64,000 nucleotides of DNA from contig SFEA01000011.1 of assembly GCA_004557385.1 (NCBI GenBank), forward strand, positions 62,001 to 126,000, written 5' to 3'. A program made the position numbers and the translations under genes. Below, piece by piece: positions 44,027-53,171 of this stretch; position 1 is the stretch's first letter, and each line of letters starts with the position of its first letter. Under the pieces are notes generated by a model that saw only the letters and a list, made by a program, of their open reading frames with translations, made no database searches and was not told the DNA's origin. This DNA comes from Bacteroidales bacterium (GTDB lineage: Bacteria > Bacteroidota > Bacteroidia > Bacteroidales > Muribaculaceae).

Positions 44027-47000
44027 TTAGAAAGTTAGAGTTAAACCGCCCATCACAGTGCGCTGTTGTGGGTAGTATCCGTTGTTAACCTCAGGCGATT
44101 CGGGGTCGAAGCCCTTAGGCAGGTTGTCGAGGGTGAAGAGGTTGTTGGCTTGGGCATAGAAGCGCAGTTTTTGAATGCCAATCTTGCCGATGATGCTGCG
44201 AGGCAGCGAGTAGCCAATCTGCAACGATTTCAGGCGCAGGTAGTCGCCTTTGCGGAACCAGAATGTCGAAGCCAATCCGTTGTCGCCGCCGTGGCTGCAT
44301 TTGCCGGTGGTGAGGCGAGGCATTGTGCCGTTAGGATTGTCGATGTTGTAGGCGTTGGTGACGAGGAACAATGGCGAGTTGCCGCCTTCTTTGAAGGTCT
44401 GTGTCCAGATGGTGTTGTCGTCGTAGCCGTTGTAGTAGGTACCGGTCATCGACACGTCGAAGTGAGCACCGCCGGTGAATTGGGCGTTGAGGTCGAAGCC
44501 ATTCCAGTCGGCAGCCAAGTTGAAGCCGAAGGTGATGGTTGGACGCAAGCCGCGACCGATGCGACCGCGGTCGTCGTAGTCGATTTTGCCGTCGCCGTTG
44601 AGGTCGACATACTTGATGTCGCCCACGTTAGGACGTGTGCCGAACCAAGCCGAGTTGTCGATTTCTTCTTCCGAGCGATATAGTCCGTCGGCTACCCAAC
44701 CGTAGGTGGCGTTGAGGCTTGTGCCTGTAACTTTTTGCCATTCGGGGATGTTTGGTGCGTCTGGATATTTAATCCAGCGGTTCTTAGCCCACGAGAGGTT
44801 AGCGCCGATGGTGTAGTGCAACGGTTTGCCTGCAACCATAAACTTGTTGTTGTGTGTCACGAGCACGTCGATACCCTTGGCATCGGTTGCGCCGAGGTTG
44901 GCGTAGCTTGGGTGGTAGCTGCCCATCGATGGTGGATAGTCGCTGCCAAGCGATTGCAGGATGTCGTAGGTGTAGTTGTAGAATGCGTCGAACTCAATGG
45001 CGAGCAAGCCGTGCCACAGGGTGGCGTCGAAGCCGTAGTTGAGCGAGCGGGTCTTGGTCCATGTGAGGTTCGGGTTGGCAATGTAAGCCAGATAGATTGA
45101 GTTGACAGTGGTGTTGTCGAGGGTGAGCTTGTTGCCGAAAGCGTAGGTGCTGAGGTAGGCGTAAGCGTCGGAGCCGCTGTCGTCGCCGGTAAGACCGATT
45201 GATGCGCGCAGCTTGAGGTCGTCGAGCCAGCTTGAAGTGCCTTTCATGAACGATTCCTTCGACAGGCGCCATGCAATAGAGCCTGATGGGAAGAAGCCCC
45301 AGCGCTTGCCGCTGACGTTGCCTGCAAACTTATAAGAACCGTCGTAACGACCCGAGAATTCAGCGAAGTAGCGGCTGTCGTAGTTGTAGCTTGCGCGGAA
45401 CACGTAGCCCATGCGGCGGCTCTGGTCGCTCCATCCGCCAAGGTTTTCCATGGTGCCCATGCTCAATTCGGGCAGCTCGGGGAAGTCGAGGTCCTTAGCG
45501 TAAGCGCTGTGGCCATTGCTCTTGTAGTCGCGAGCTTCAACAAGAGCCAAAACCGACACGTTGTGAACGCTGTTGAAGGTGTTGTCGTAGTTGATTTGGA
45601 AGTTACCGAGCAACTGTTGGCTGTAGGTTGAGCCTTCGCCAACTTTCACCGAAGTGCCTTTTTCGCTTTGCACGAGGGTGAACGAGCCGTCGTCCTTGTT
45701 GTATTGCATAACCTGGAACGGAATGTCGAGGTTCTTGTTGCGCGAGTTGCTGTAGTCGAATGCACCGCTAACCTTGGCTGAAAGGCCTTTCACCCATGGG
45801 CAATCGAATTGCAGCGAGATGTTGGTTGCCAGTTCCAAGCCGTTGGTTTTCTTGTAACCCGAATCGTAGATTGAGGCAAGAGGGCTGTTAGGCGACGAAC
45901 CGTTGTTCGACACCACGCCGGTGTAGTAGCCGTCTTTCTTCGGGCTCAAGTAGGGGTGCATGGCAATTGCTTGGTGAGCAATCGAGAAGTAGCCCACTTC
46001 GGTGTAACCGTTGTCGGCACCACCCGAGTTGTAGCCAGGTTGCTTGCGGGTTGAAACCAAGCCGGCAGCACCCATTTCGAGTGTCCAGTGCTCAGCCAGC
46101 TTGCTCTCGAGGTTGAAGCGCATCGAGTAGCGGTCGTAGTTGAAGCGGTCGATGTTACCTTTTTGACCGAGGTAGCCAATTGAAGCATAGTATTTGTGGT
46201 TTTCAGTACCGCCTTGCATCGACAGGTTGTGCTTTGTGGTAGTGCCGGTGCCAAACACCTTGCCAATGTAGTCGTAATCCTCATAACCGTCGGTGAAATC
46301 GCCGTTGGTGGCAAGTTGGAACATCTCCTTGGTGAACTTGGGCACATATTGGCTGCGGTCGGTGATTTGACCGTTTGCCAGTTGGTCCATGAGTTCGCCC
46401 ATGTTGTAGTAGTTCATAAACTGAACACCATTCATAAACTTAGGGAAGTTGGCGTTCATCGAGGCACCAATCGAGCCGTCGTAGGTTACGCGAGGAGTGC
46501 CCACGGCGCCTTTCTTGGTGGTGACGATAATCACACCGCCCGAGGCGTTAAGACCATAAACGGCAGTTGCGGCAGCATCTTTCAGCACCGAGAGGCTTGC
46601 AATGTCGTTAGGGTCGACTTCGTCGATAGGACGAGGCACACCGTCGACAATGTAGGTGACCGGCTTGCTTGAGCCGCGAATGCGCAGCGATGCTTGGTCG
46701 ACACCAGGTTCGCCCGAGGTCTGGATTGATGATATACCAGCCACTTTACCACCGAGCATCTGAGTGAGCTGGGTGGAAGGTGACACAAGCAGTTCCTCGC
46801 CCTTGATGGCTGAAACGGCGCCTGTGATTGAAGATTTCTTTTGTTTGCCGTAGCCCACAACGACAACGTCGTCGAGGTTGGTGGCTGATTGCTTGAGCAC
46901 AACGTCGATTGTTTTGGCGTTGCCCACTTTCACTTGTTGGGTAACCATGCCAACGTAGGAGAATGTCACGGTCTGACCCTTTTCGGCAGCAAGAGTGTAT

Positions 47001-47203
47001 TTGCCGTTGAGGTCGGTGCTGACTCCGGCGTTTGTCTTGTTGATGACAACCGAGACGCCCACCAGAGGCTCTCCTTGTTCGTCGGTTACTGTACCCGAAA
47101 TCTTTTGTGCAAAACCGAGAGCCGGAATTGCAACCATAAGCATCATCGCTACAGCTATGCGCTGCAGTATGCTCATCGAATTAGATTTAGAGTTTAACTC
47201 CAT
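44027..47203 (-). CDS. SusC/RagA-family TonB-dependent transporter
   Basis: A 1058-residue outer-membrane transporter. A signal peptide (about 1-32) is followed by a carboxypeptidase-regulatory-like domain (about 34-110, 'ISGTVTDEQGEPLVGVSV'), a plug domain ('VVVVGYGKQKKSSITGAVS'; 'LRIRGSSKPVTYIVDGVPRP'), and the beta-barrel ending in the aromatic 'LTLTF'. There is no N-terminal STN signalling domain, so it is not expected to act through an anti-sigma factor. It forms a pair with the SusD-like gene 7 bp downstream. Confidence 0.96.
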   Translation of the reverse strand: MELNSKSNSMSILQRIAVAMMLMVAIPALGFAQKISGTVTDEQGEPLVGVSVVINKTNAGVSTDLNGKYTLAAEKGQTVTFSYVGMVTQQVKVGNAKTIDVVLKQSATNLDDVVVVGYGKQKKSSITGAVSAIKGEELLVSPSTQLTQMLGGKVAGISSIQTSGEPGVDQASLRIRGSSKPVTYIVDGVPRPIDEVDPNDIASLSVLKDAAATAVYGLNASGGVIIVTTKKGAVGTPRVTYDGSIGASMNANFPKFMNGVQFMNYYNMGELMDQLANGQITDRSQYVPKFTKEMFQLATNGDFTDGYEDYDYIGKVFGTGTTTKHNLSMQGGTENHKYYASIGYLGQKGNIDRFNYDRYSMRFNLESKLAEHWTLEMGAAGLVSTRKQPGYNSGGADNGYTEVGYFSIAHQAIAMHPYLSPKKDGYYTGVVSNNGSSPNSPLASIYDSGYKKTNGLELATNISLQFDCPWVKGLSAKVSGAFDYSNSRNKNLDIPFQVMQYNKDDGSFTLVQSEKGTSVKVGEGSTYSQQLLGNFQINYDNTFNSVHNVSVLALVEARDYKSNGHSAYAKDLDFPELPELSMGTMENLGGWSDQSRRMGYVFRASYNYDSRYFAEFSGRYDGSYKFAGNVSGKRWGFFPSGSIAWRLSKESFMKGTSSWLDDLKLRASIGLTGDDSGSDAYAYLSTYAFGNKLTLDNTTVNSIYLAYIANPNLTWTKTRSLNYGFDATLWHGLLAIEFDAFYNYTYDILQSLGSDYPPSMGSYHPSYANLGATDAKGIDVLVTHNNKFMVAGKPLHYTIGANLSWAKNRWIKYPDAPNIPEWQKVTGTSLNATYGWVADGLYRSEEEIDNSAWFGTRPNVGDIKYVDLNGDGKIDYDDRGRIGRGLRPTITFGFNLAADWNGFDLNAQFTGGAHFDVSMTGTYYNGYDDNTIWTQTFKEGGNSPLFLVTNAYNIDNPNGTMPRLTTGKCSHGGDNGLASTFWFRKGDYLRLKSLQIGYSLPRSIIGKIGIQKLRFYAQANNLFTLDNLPKGFDPESPEVNNGYYPQQRTVMGGLTLTF

Positions 47204-47292
47204 AGAACGTAAGTTTTAAGTTGTTGATATTGTAGTTGTTGTTTGTTGATGTCGATAGATTGTTATTGAGAGAGTTCAGGACCGGCGGATGG

Positions 47293-48687
47293 TTATTTGG
47301 TCCAGTATTTCTCGATTTCTTCGAGGCTTTTGCCGGTGGTTTCGGGCACCAGACGCCACATGATGAGCATATAAGGCACGCACATTGCGGCAAAGAGCAG
47401 GAATGTGCCTGCAGGTGTGATGTTCTCAAGCAGCCACGGGGTGAGCTGCCCGATGAGGTAGGTGCCAATCCACAAAGCCAGTCCGGCAATGCTCATGGCA
47501 AGCCCGCGCACTTTCACGGGGTACATCTCGCTTAGCAGCACCCACACCACGGCGCAAATCGACACGGCGCAGAAGAAGATGTAGGCGAGGAAGAACACCA
47601 AAAGCACGATGCTGGAGATGCCCCATTGGGCGCCGAAGGTGAAATAGACGGCAATGGCAATTAGCGAAACAATCATTCCGCTCACGCCCCAATAGATGAG
47701 TTGCTTGCGGCCTACGCGGTCGATGATTACCAGCGCCAGCACGGTGGTGAGGGTGTTCACCAGTCCAATCATCACTTGGTAGAACAGCGAGTCGCCGCCG
47801 CTGAGGCCGGCGTCTTCAAATATCTTGGGACCGTAGTAGAGCACGGCATTCACGCCCATGAATTGCCCGAGAATGGCAATGCAAACACCAATGATGAGCG
47901 CTTTGAAGATGCCCGGGGCAAACAGCATGCGCCACTCGGCGGTGTCGGTGCTTTTTTTGCTCACTTCCTGCGAAGCGGCTATTTGCTCATCGACGGCATG
48001 CTCGGTGGTGTAGATGCGCTTGAAAGTGCTGCGTGCGGCATCGGTGTTGCCGCGCAATATTTGCCAACGCGGGCTTTCGGGTATGGCGAAAATCACTGCA
48101 AAGAACAGCAACGCCGGCAGCGTTTCCATTCCCAGCATGCCGCGCCACACTTCGCTCACGAAAATCGTATGTGCCCAATCGCCAAGCACGGCACCGCTCT
48201 GCGAATAGGCGAGCAATGCATAGTTCACCAGGTAAGCGCCGAGGAAACCCACAGTGATTGCGAGCTGATAGCACGACACCAGGCGTCCGCGGTATTGGGC
48301 TACAGCCATTTCGCTAATGTAGAGCGGGCACACAATCGACGCCACGCCAATGCCCACGCCGCCAATAATGCGGTAAGCCACCAACTCGTTGAGCGAGCCG
48401 CTGATGGCGCATCCGGCAGCCGACACGGTGAACAGCACGCCCGAGATTATCATGGTGCGTTTGCGTCCGAGGTGGTCGCCCATATAGCCTGCCATGAGCA
48501 CGCCCATTATTGAGCCTACAAGTGCGCAGCCCACATACCAGCCTTGGCTGATGCTGTCGAGACCAAACTGCACGGCAACCATGCTGATAGTGCCCGAGAT
48601 TACGGCTGTGTCGTAGCCAAACAGAAATCCGCCCAATGCGGCTGCCAGCGACAGGAATATGAGATAGCCTAAGTTGTAGTTTTTCAT
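47293..48687 (-). CDS. MFS sugar:proton symporter (SP family)
   Basis: A 464-residue inner-membrane transporter with twelve predicted helices. Sugar porter motifs are clear: 'GGFLFGYDTAVISG' in helix 1, 'GDHLGRKRTM' after helix 2, 'PESPRW' before the central loop, and 'PETTGKSLEEIEKYW' at the C-terminus. It would import the monosaccharide released by the enzymes of the locus. It starts 113 bp after the DUF4434 gene and ends 89 bp before the susC-like gene. Confidence 0.94.
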   Translation of the reverse strand: MKNYNLGYLIFLSLAAALGGFLFGYDTAVISGTISMVAVQFGLDSISQGWYVGCALVGSIMGVLMAGYMGDHLGRKRTMIISGVLFTVSAAGCAISGSLNELVAYRIIGGVGIGVASIVCPLYISEMAVAQYRGRLVSCYQLAITVGFLGAYLVNYALLAYSQSGAVLGDWAHTIFVSEVWRGMLGMETLPALLFFAVIFAIPESPRWQILRGNTDAARSTFKRIYTTEHAVDEQIAASQEVSKKSTDTAEWRMLFAPGIFKALIIGVCIAILGQFMGVNAVLYYGPKIFEDAGLSGGDSLFYQVMIGLVNTLTTVLALVIIDRVGRKQLIYWGVSGMIVSLIAIAVYFTFGAQWGISSIVLLVFFLAYIFFCAVSICAVVWVLLSEMYPVKVRGLAMSIAGLALWIGTYLIGQLTPWLLENITPAGTFLLFAAMCVPYMLIMWRLVPETTGKSLEEIEKYWTK

Positions 48688-48800
48688 AAATAATTAGTTG
48701 ATAGATGTTGTTTAAGAGATAGTTAATATGGTGGTTTGTTGATTAATTGGTTGCAAGGACGCACCCTCCATTGCCTTTTAGGTGGCGCGGAGGGTGTGAT

Positions 48801-49892
48801 TTATTTGATTTCGAAATACTCTTTGTAGCGGTCGTAGAGATGCCCGGCTTGAATGTAAGCCGATTGGGGGCTCATGAAGTGGCTGAATTCGAAGGTGATG
48901 GCTTTGTCGTAGCCGGCGCGCTTGGCGGCTTCGAGCTTCAGGCGCAGCTTGTCGAACTTGATGGGCAGGAACTTGATGGGCATGTCGCGGTCGAATGTCT
49001 CGGCATTGGTCCAGCATTGCATGCCGTAGCGGTCGGCAAGGCGCTTGTTCACCTCGAAGAATGCATCAAGCTCATCGTAGTCGATGTGCCCGTCCTGGAA
49101 GGCGCAGGCGTCAACCACGTCGTGTATGCCGTCGAAAATTTCGTTCCATTCTTTTTCGTGCTGTTCAACGCTCACGGCATCGGCTTTTGAGAGAGCGCCG
49201 CCGCTTGCCATCACAGCCTTTTTGCCGTCAATCCACGGCGAGATGAATGTTGGCAGCCCGTTCGACACGTCTTTGCATTGCTTGCCCATTGCGTGGAAAG
49301 CACTGATAGCGCCCTTGGTGGCACGGCTGATTTCGCCGCTGATATACCATCCGCCAAAGCTGCGGTGACGCGAGCCGTAGCGTTGCCACACCTCGTCGAT
49401 GACGTATTTGTTGTCCTCAATCTCCCACGAGAGGTCGCCGGTGTCCCAGTATCGGCCCGAGTCGTAGAGCCCGAAATAGAATTTCATGCCGTAGCGGTCG
49501 GCAAGAGTGAGAAACATTTCCAGGAGGTCTTGGCTTGGTCGGTAGCAGCCTTTCTTGATTAGGTAAGGCGATGGATAGGTGATGAATTTGCGGTAGCCCG
49601 AACGAATCATAATCACCGTGTCAATGCCAATGGCTTTCATGTTCTTAAAGTCCTGTTCCCATTCTTTCACGCCCCAGTTTTGGTGCGGAATGTCGTGAGA
49701 AATCTCATCGAGGAAGGTGCCGGTGATTTTGAGTGCGCTATTGCGAGGCACACTCCAAAAGCTGTCGCTCTCGGTGGCAATTTGCGCTTTTTGTTCGTCG
49801 CTCAATCCGTTCATGCTCATCAGGGCAGGGGCTGTTGCTGCCGCTGCGCTTATCATGGCAAGGTCCTTTAAGAATTTTCGGCGGTCTGTCAT
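48801..49892 (-). CDS. Tat-exported DUF4434-like TIM-barrel protein
   Basis: A 363-residue protein. The N-terminus 'MTDRRKFLKDLAMISAAAATAPA' has a twin-arginine motif, implying folded export through Tat. The body matches the DUF4434 type ('ITGTFLDEISHDIPHQNWG', 'FGGWYISGEI', 'CWTNAETF'). It is shorter than the DUF4434 protein at 30000, which has an extra C-terminal module. It is the first gene of the locus as read on the minus strand, behind a terminator and a 414-bp intergenic region. Function is probably glycosidase-like but unproven. Confidence 0.78.
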   Translation of the reverse strand: MTDRRKFLKDLAMISAAAATAPALMSMNGLSDEQKAQIATESDSFWSVPRNSALKITGTFLDEISHDIPHQNWGVKEWEQDFKNMKAIGIDTVIMIRSGYRKFITYPSPYLIKKGCYRPSQDLLEMFLTLADRYGMKFYFGLYDSGRYWDTGDLSWEIEDNKYVIDEVWQRYGSRHRSFGGWYISGEISRATKGAISAFHAMGKQCKDVSNGLPTFISPWIDGKKAVMASGGALSKADAVSVEQHEKEWNEIFDGIHDVVDACAFQDGHIDYDELDAFFEVNKRLADRYGMQCWTNAETFDRDMPIKFLPIKFDKLRLKLEAAKRAGYDKAITFEFSHFMSPQSAYIQAGHLYDRYKEYFEIK

Positions 49893-50306
49893 GGTTATCC
49901 TGTTAGTTTATTGACGTTAGTGTTAAGTTAATATTCTTGTTTTCAACGGCCATACGCTTGTGTCTTTGGTGGCATTTGTCGATGCGGTATATTGCTTCAT
50001 TGGTCGATTAATGCAACATTTTTGCACACTTAGCCATTAAGATACTTTGTCTGTGCCGATTTATGCAACAAATATATAAACTATTTTTATAAATCACACT
50101 TTATTTCTAAAAAAAATTATTAATTCGGTAAAATTATTTTGCAATATTAATGAAAATCAGCGATGCGAAAGCCGAATATACCGATTTCCGCATCGCTTTC
50201 AATAAAGAATGTTAATATAAAACCTTTCATAAGAGCCTGTGGCTGATAGACTCTTTTTTCAAAATAAAGCACATTTCGGGCAACTGCCCATCAAGAGCCG
50301 CAGGTG
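49893..50306. other. Intergenic region with a terminator and probable promoter area
   Basis: A 414-bp stretch between two minus-strand units. Besides the hairpin at 50152-50197 it holds a very AT-rich tract (about 50040-50150) and a GGGCA-AC-TGCCC hairpin (50278-50289). It is the likely location of the promoter for the locus starting at 49892. No gene, tRNA or repeat module is seen. Confidence 0.6.
50152..50197 (-). terminator. Terminator after the second SusCD operon
   Basis: On the minus strand AGCGATGCG (50197-50189) pairs with CGCATCGCT (50167-50159), with a partly complementary inner part, followed by GATTTTC. It lies 110 bp after the stop of the PKD lipoprotein gene. Confidence 0.75.
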
Positions 50307-52001
50307 TTAAAACAGCTTAGTCTTGCGTGGGTTTATGCAAATGCCGAGTGCTTTGTCGGAGCTGTTTCCGAAGTGCTTGATTTCGCAGGCAGCGTAGTCG
50401 TAGTAATAGATGCCGGTGGGGTGGGTTTCGCCGTCGTCGGCAATGAATCCGAAGTAGACGTTGCCGGTTGCGTCGTCAACAGCAAATTGAGTGACGTAGA
50501 GCGCTTCGTAGCTTGCAGCGGTGCCGGCGGTTACGGCAGCCGACATCTTGAAGTACTTGGTGTGCTCGGTAACCGCCAAAGTGCTTTCGTAAGCCACTTT
50601 GGGGTATTGAGCGAAGCCTACGCCGGCAGCGCCTGAGGTGAGCCAGCAGTAGAAGTGGTTGCGCTTTTCGTCGAGGGCGAACGCCTTGCAGGTAGAGCCG
50701 CTAAGCAGCACCTCGGTGGGTGAAGCTTCGGTTTTGCCGATGTCTTCGGTTTTGAAGCGGAATATACCTGATGCGTTGTAGCACTTGGGCCACCAGAACA
50801 CGCCGTCCTTGTCGTATGCCAGGGCAGTGTGCACGGCGCCGTAGGCGAGGCCGCGGTTGTAGTAGCCAAGGCTTTGGTTGCTGCAGAAGTAGGAGTCGGT
50901 GTTGCTGTTTACACGTGTTTCCTTCTTGCCGCGGTCGGTGAGGGCGATGGTGCTGAAGCCGGTGTTACGGTCGTTATAATAAAGCTTGTCGCCGATGATG
51001 CATCCTGAGAACGGGTCGCTGAAAGCGTGTCCGCCCACGTTGCTGATTACCAGGTTGGCATATTTGCCGTCGGCGCTCATCACGGTGATTTTGCCGTCGC
51101 CGAGCACGCCGTCGTTATCCACTTGATAGCAGAAGTTCTTGCCGCAGTCGAGAATGTAGATGAAGTCTTGGTCGTCGACGGTGGCGAAGAGGATGTTTTG
51201 CGGAGTGACGCCGCTGCTCACGCCCATGTCGAATGGCAAGTTTTTGGTGCCTTCAGGCAGTTGCGATTCGTCGATTATCTTATAAGCCTTGATGTTTCCG
51301 CCGTAGCAAGCATAGTAGAGTGTAGGAGCTTCGATGTTTGCGCCCACTTGCACGTTGATGTAGGAGTCGGCAAGGCGACGGTTTTCGCCGTTGATGTCGA
51401 AGTAGGTTTGCACCTCGATTTTCTGCGAACCGATGTTGTTGAATTTCAGTTCGCCGGGGTTGTCGATGGTGCCGTCGTCGTGCGAGTAGCCCTCGAAAGT
51501 CTCGATAGGAGTTCCGTCGGCAAGGGTGGTGCCTTCAGGCATGTTCCACACATAGCGGCAGGTGAGGTTGTCGGGGTTAGGCAGTTCGATGCCCAGCTTG
51601 ATTGACACGTCCTTGATGGTGACGATTTCGGCGCTCTGTTCAGCAACGCTGAGCATAGGCACGATGTCCATGATGAGGATGGGGTAGGTGCGGCTGCCCA
51701 CGCCGTCGATGGTGAGGGTGACGTTGTAGCTGCCCGATTTTTCGTATTTGTGGGTCGGGTTAGCCTCGCTCGACGAGGTGCCGTCGCCAAAGTCCCAGTG
51801 CACGTTGCCTTGCTTCGACGATGTGTTGGTGAATTGCAGGGTCGAAACGTAGTAGAAGTCGGTGCTGTATTCGTTGCCTTCAACTGCAAAAGCAAAGTCG
51901 ACGTCCTTGCTTGGGAAGTTCTTGTAGTCGGGCTCGCTCTCCACGCAAGCCGAAGCTACTAATGCCAAAATGGCTATGAATAGAAATTTAATATTTTTCA
52001 T
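50307..52001 (-). CDS. PKD-domain surface lipoprotein
   Basis: A 564-residue lipoprotein. The start at 52001 is preferred to 52022 because it opens the signal peptide (MKNIKFLFIAILALVASAC, lipobox C19). A PKD domain (about 30-120) shows 'VHWDFGDGTSSSEANPTHKY'. The C-terminal 350 residues have repeated motifs such as 'PQNILFATVDDQDFIYILDCG' that suggest a beta-propeller. It is the last gene of the susC-susD operon, in the place of SusE/F-type binding proteins, and probably binds glycan at the surface. Confidence 0.83.
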   Translation of the reverse strand: MKNIKFLFIAILALVASACVESEPDYKNFPSKDVDFAFAVEGNEYSTDFYYVSTLQFTNTSSKQGNVHWDFGDGTSSSEANPTHKYEKSGSYNVTLTIDGVGSRTYPILIMDIVPMLSVAEQSAEIVTIKDVSIKLGIELPNPDNLTCRYVWNMPEGTTLADGTPIETFEGYSHDDGTIDNPGELKFNNIGSQKIEVQTYFDINGENRRLADSYINVQVGANIEAPTLYYACYGGNIKAYKIIDESQLPEGTKNLPFDMGVSSGVTPQNILFATVDDQDFIYILDCGKNFCYQVDNDGVLGDGKITVMSADGKYANLVISNVGGHAFSDPFSGCIIGDKLYYNDRNTGFSTIALTDRGKKETRVNSNTDSYFCSNQSLGYYNRGLAYGAVHTALAYDKDGVFWWPKCYNASGIFRFKTEDIGKTEASPTEVLLSGSTCKAFALDEKRNHFYCWLTSGAAGVGFAQYPKVAYESTLAVTEHTKYFKMSAAVTAGTAASYEALYVTQFAVDDATGNVYFGFIADDGETHPTGIYYYDYAACEIKHFGNSSDKALGICINPRKTKLF

Positions 52002-52025
52002 AATGTGATTGGTTTTTGGCATTGA

Positions 52026-53102
52026 TTAGTTGAGTTCGATTGACTTAGTCTCGGTGTCGGTGCCAATTTTGCCTTTGGTGTCGACAACCTTGAACTTAGG
52101 AATAAGGGTGTAGGTGCGTGTGAACGAAATGGCGTACACCTTGTTTGTGCCGTCGTAAATCCAAGCGGTGAAAGGCACCAATTGCACGAGTTCTTTCCAC
52201 AATGGCATGTATTCGTGGCGCACGCTTGTTACGGCACCGCCGGTGTTGTCGCTGTAGCGGCAGTAAATCCAGTGCGGCGATTTGTAAACCGGGAACACCT
52301 TCGATGGGTCGATTCCGGCAGGAGCATCGTCTTTTGTGGCAATTTCGTGCTCCACGGTCACTGTGCCTTCGAGTGTGGCATAGTAGTAGTGGTCGATTAT
52401 CTTGGTGTCGGGTTCAAACCACAGGTCGCCCTTGGTTTTGCCGGCTTCCTGCGAGTCGGAGAAAGGCAGTGGTTCAAGATTAGGATACTTGGCGTTCACT
52501 GCATCGAATTGCTCCTGAGTGTAGTCGTAGTTGAGGTAGAGCTGGCGCAATCCTTTCAGATAGGTGCTGTCGTTGGTGAGATATGCCACCATCTTGTCGC
52601 AGAAATTTTTCTGGAAGTCGGCAGGATAGTAGAGGTCGAATTTCTCTTGGTCCCAAGTGGCGGGCGAATCCCAGTTGGTTGGGCTGAGGGTGCTCGATGT
52701 AGGGAAAGTGGCGTTGAGGTGATACTCGGTGCCTTCGAGAGTTGCCATGCTGTGAGGGTAGCTGCGCAGCATGTGGAAACCGCGCACGGTGTCGTTGAGG
52801 TTCACGGTTTGTGCATATGCAGGCGAGCTGATGAGTTTTTGCGTAGCTGCAGCGCTTTCGTTGCTGGTAATCATAGCCCACACCTCGCAGTGGTCGATAG
52901 AAGCGTCTTTTGCGGTGGTGTAGTATTTGGCAAGGAAAGCAGCCTCGTCGCCGGCTTTGCACACGGTGCTTGCCAGTTCCCACGAGGTGGTAGGCAAGAT
53001 TTGTCCTATTTCCATCTTGTCGGCGAACGGGTCGTTCACGTCGCAGGATGTGGCAAGAATCAATCCGGCTGCCAGGAGTGCTATTTTGTTATATAATTTC
53101 AT
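52026..53102 (-). CDS. Lipoprotein of unknown function in SusCD operon
   Basis: A 358-residue lipoprotein with lipobox ATSC (C20). I do not recognise a domain. The sequence has no repeats or membrane helices; it is rich in aromatic residues (for example 'IDHYYYATLEGTV', 'SPHWIYCRY') compatible with a beta-rich binding protein. It lies between the susD-like and the PKD lipoprotein genes, 24 bp from the latter, and is probably another surface component of the same import system. Confidence 0.75.
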   Translation of the reverse strand: MKLYNKIALLAAGLILATSCDVNDPFADKMEIGQILPTTSWELASTVCKAGDEAAFLAKYYTTAKDASIDHCEVWAMITSNESAAATQKLISSPAYAQTVNLNDTVRGFHMLRSYPHSMATLEGTEYHLNATFPTSSTLSPTNWDSPATWDQEKFDLYYPADFQKNFCDKMVAYLTNDSTYLKGLRQLYLNYDYTQEQFDAVNAKYPNLEPLPFSDSQEAGKTKGDLWFEPDTKIIDHYYYATLEGTVTVEHEIATKDDAPAGIDPSKVFPVYKSPHWIYCRYSDNTGGAVTSVRHEYMPLWKELVQLVPFTAWIYDGTNKVYAISFTRTYTLIPKFKVVDTKGKIGTDTETKSIELN

Positions 53103-53171
53103 AATTCTCTGTTTTCGTTGATTATGTTGAAATGATATTTTCTAAATAATTAGTGGACTTTCGGCTGATGA

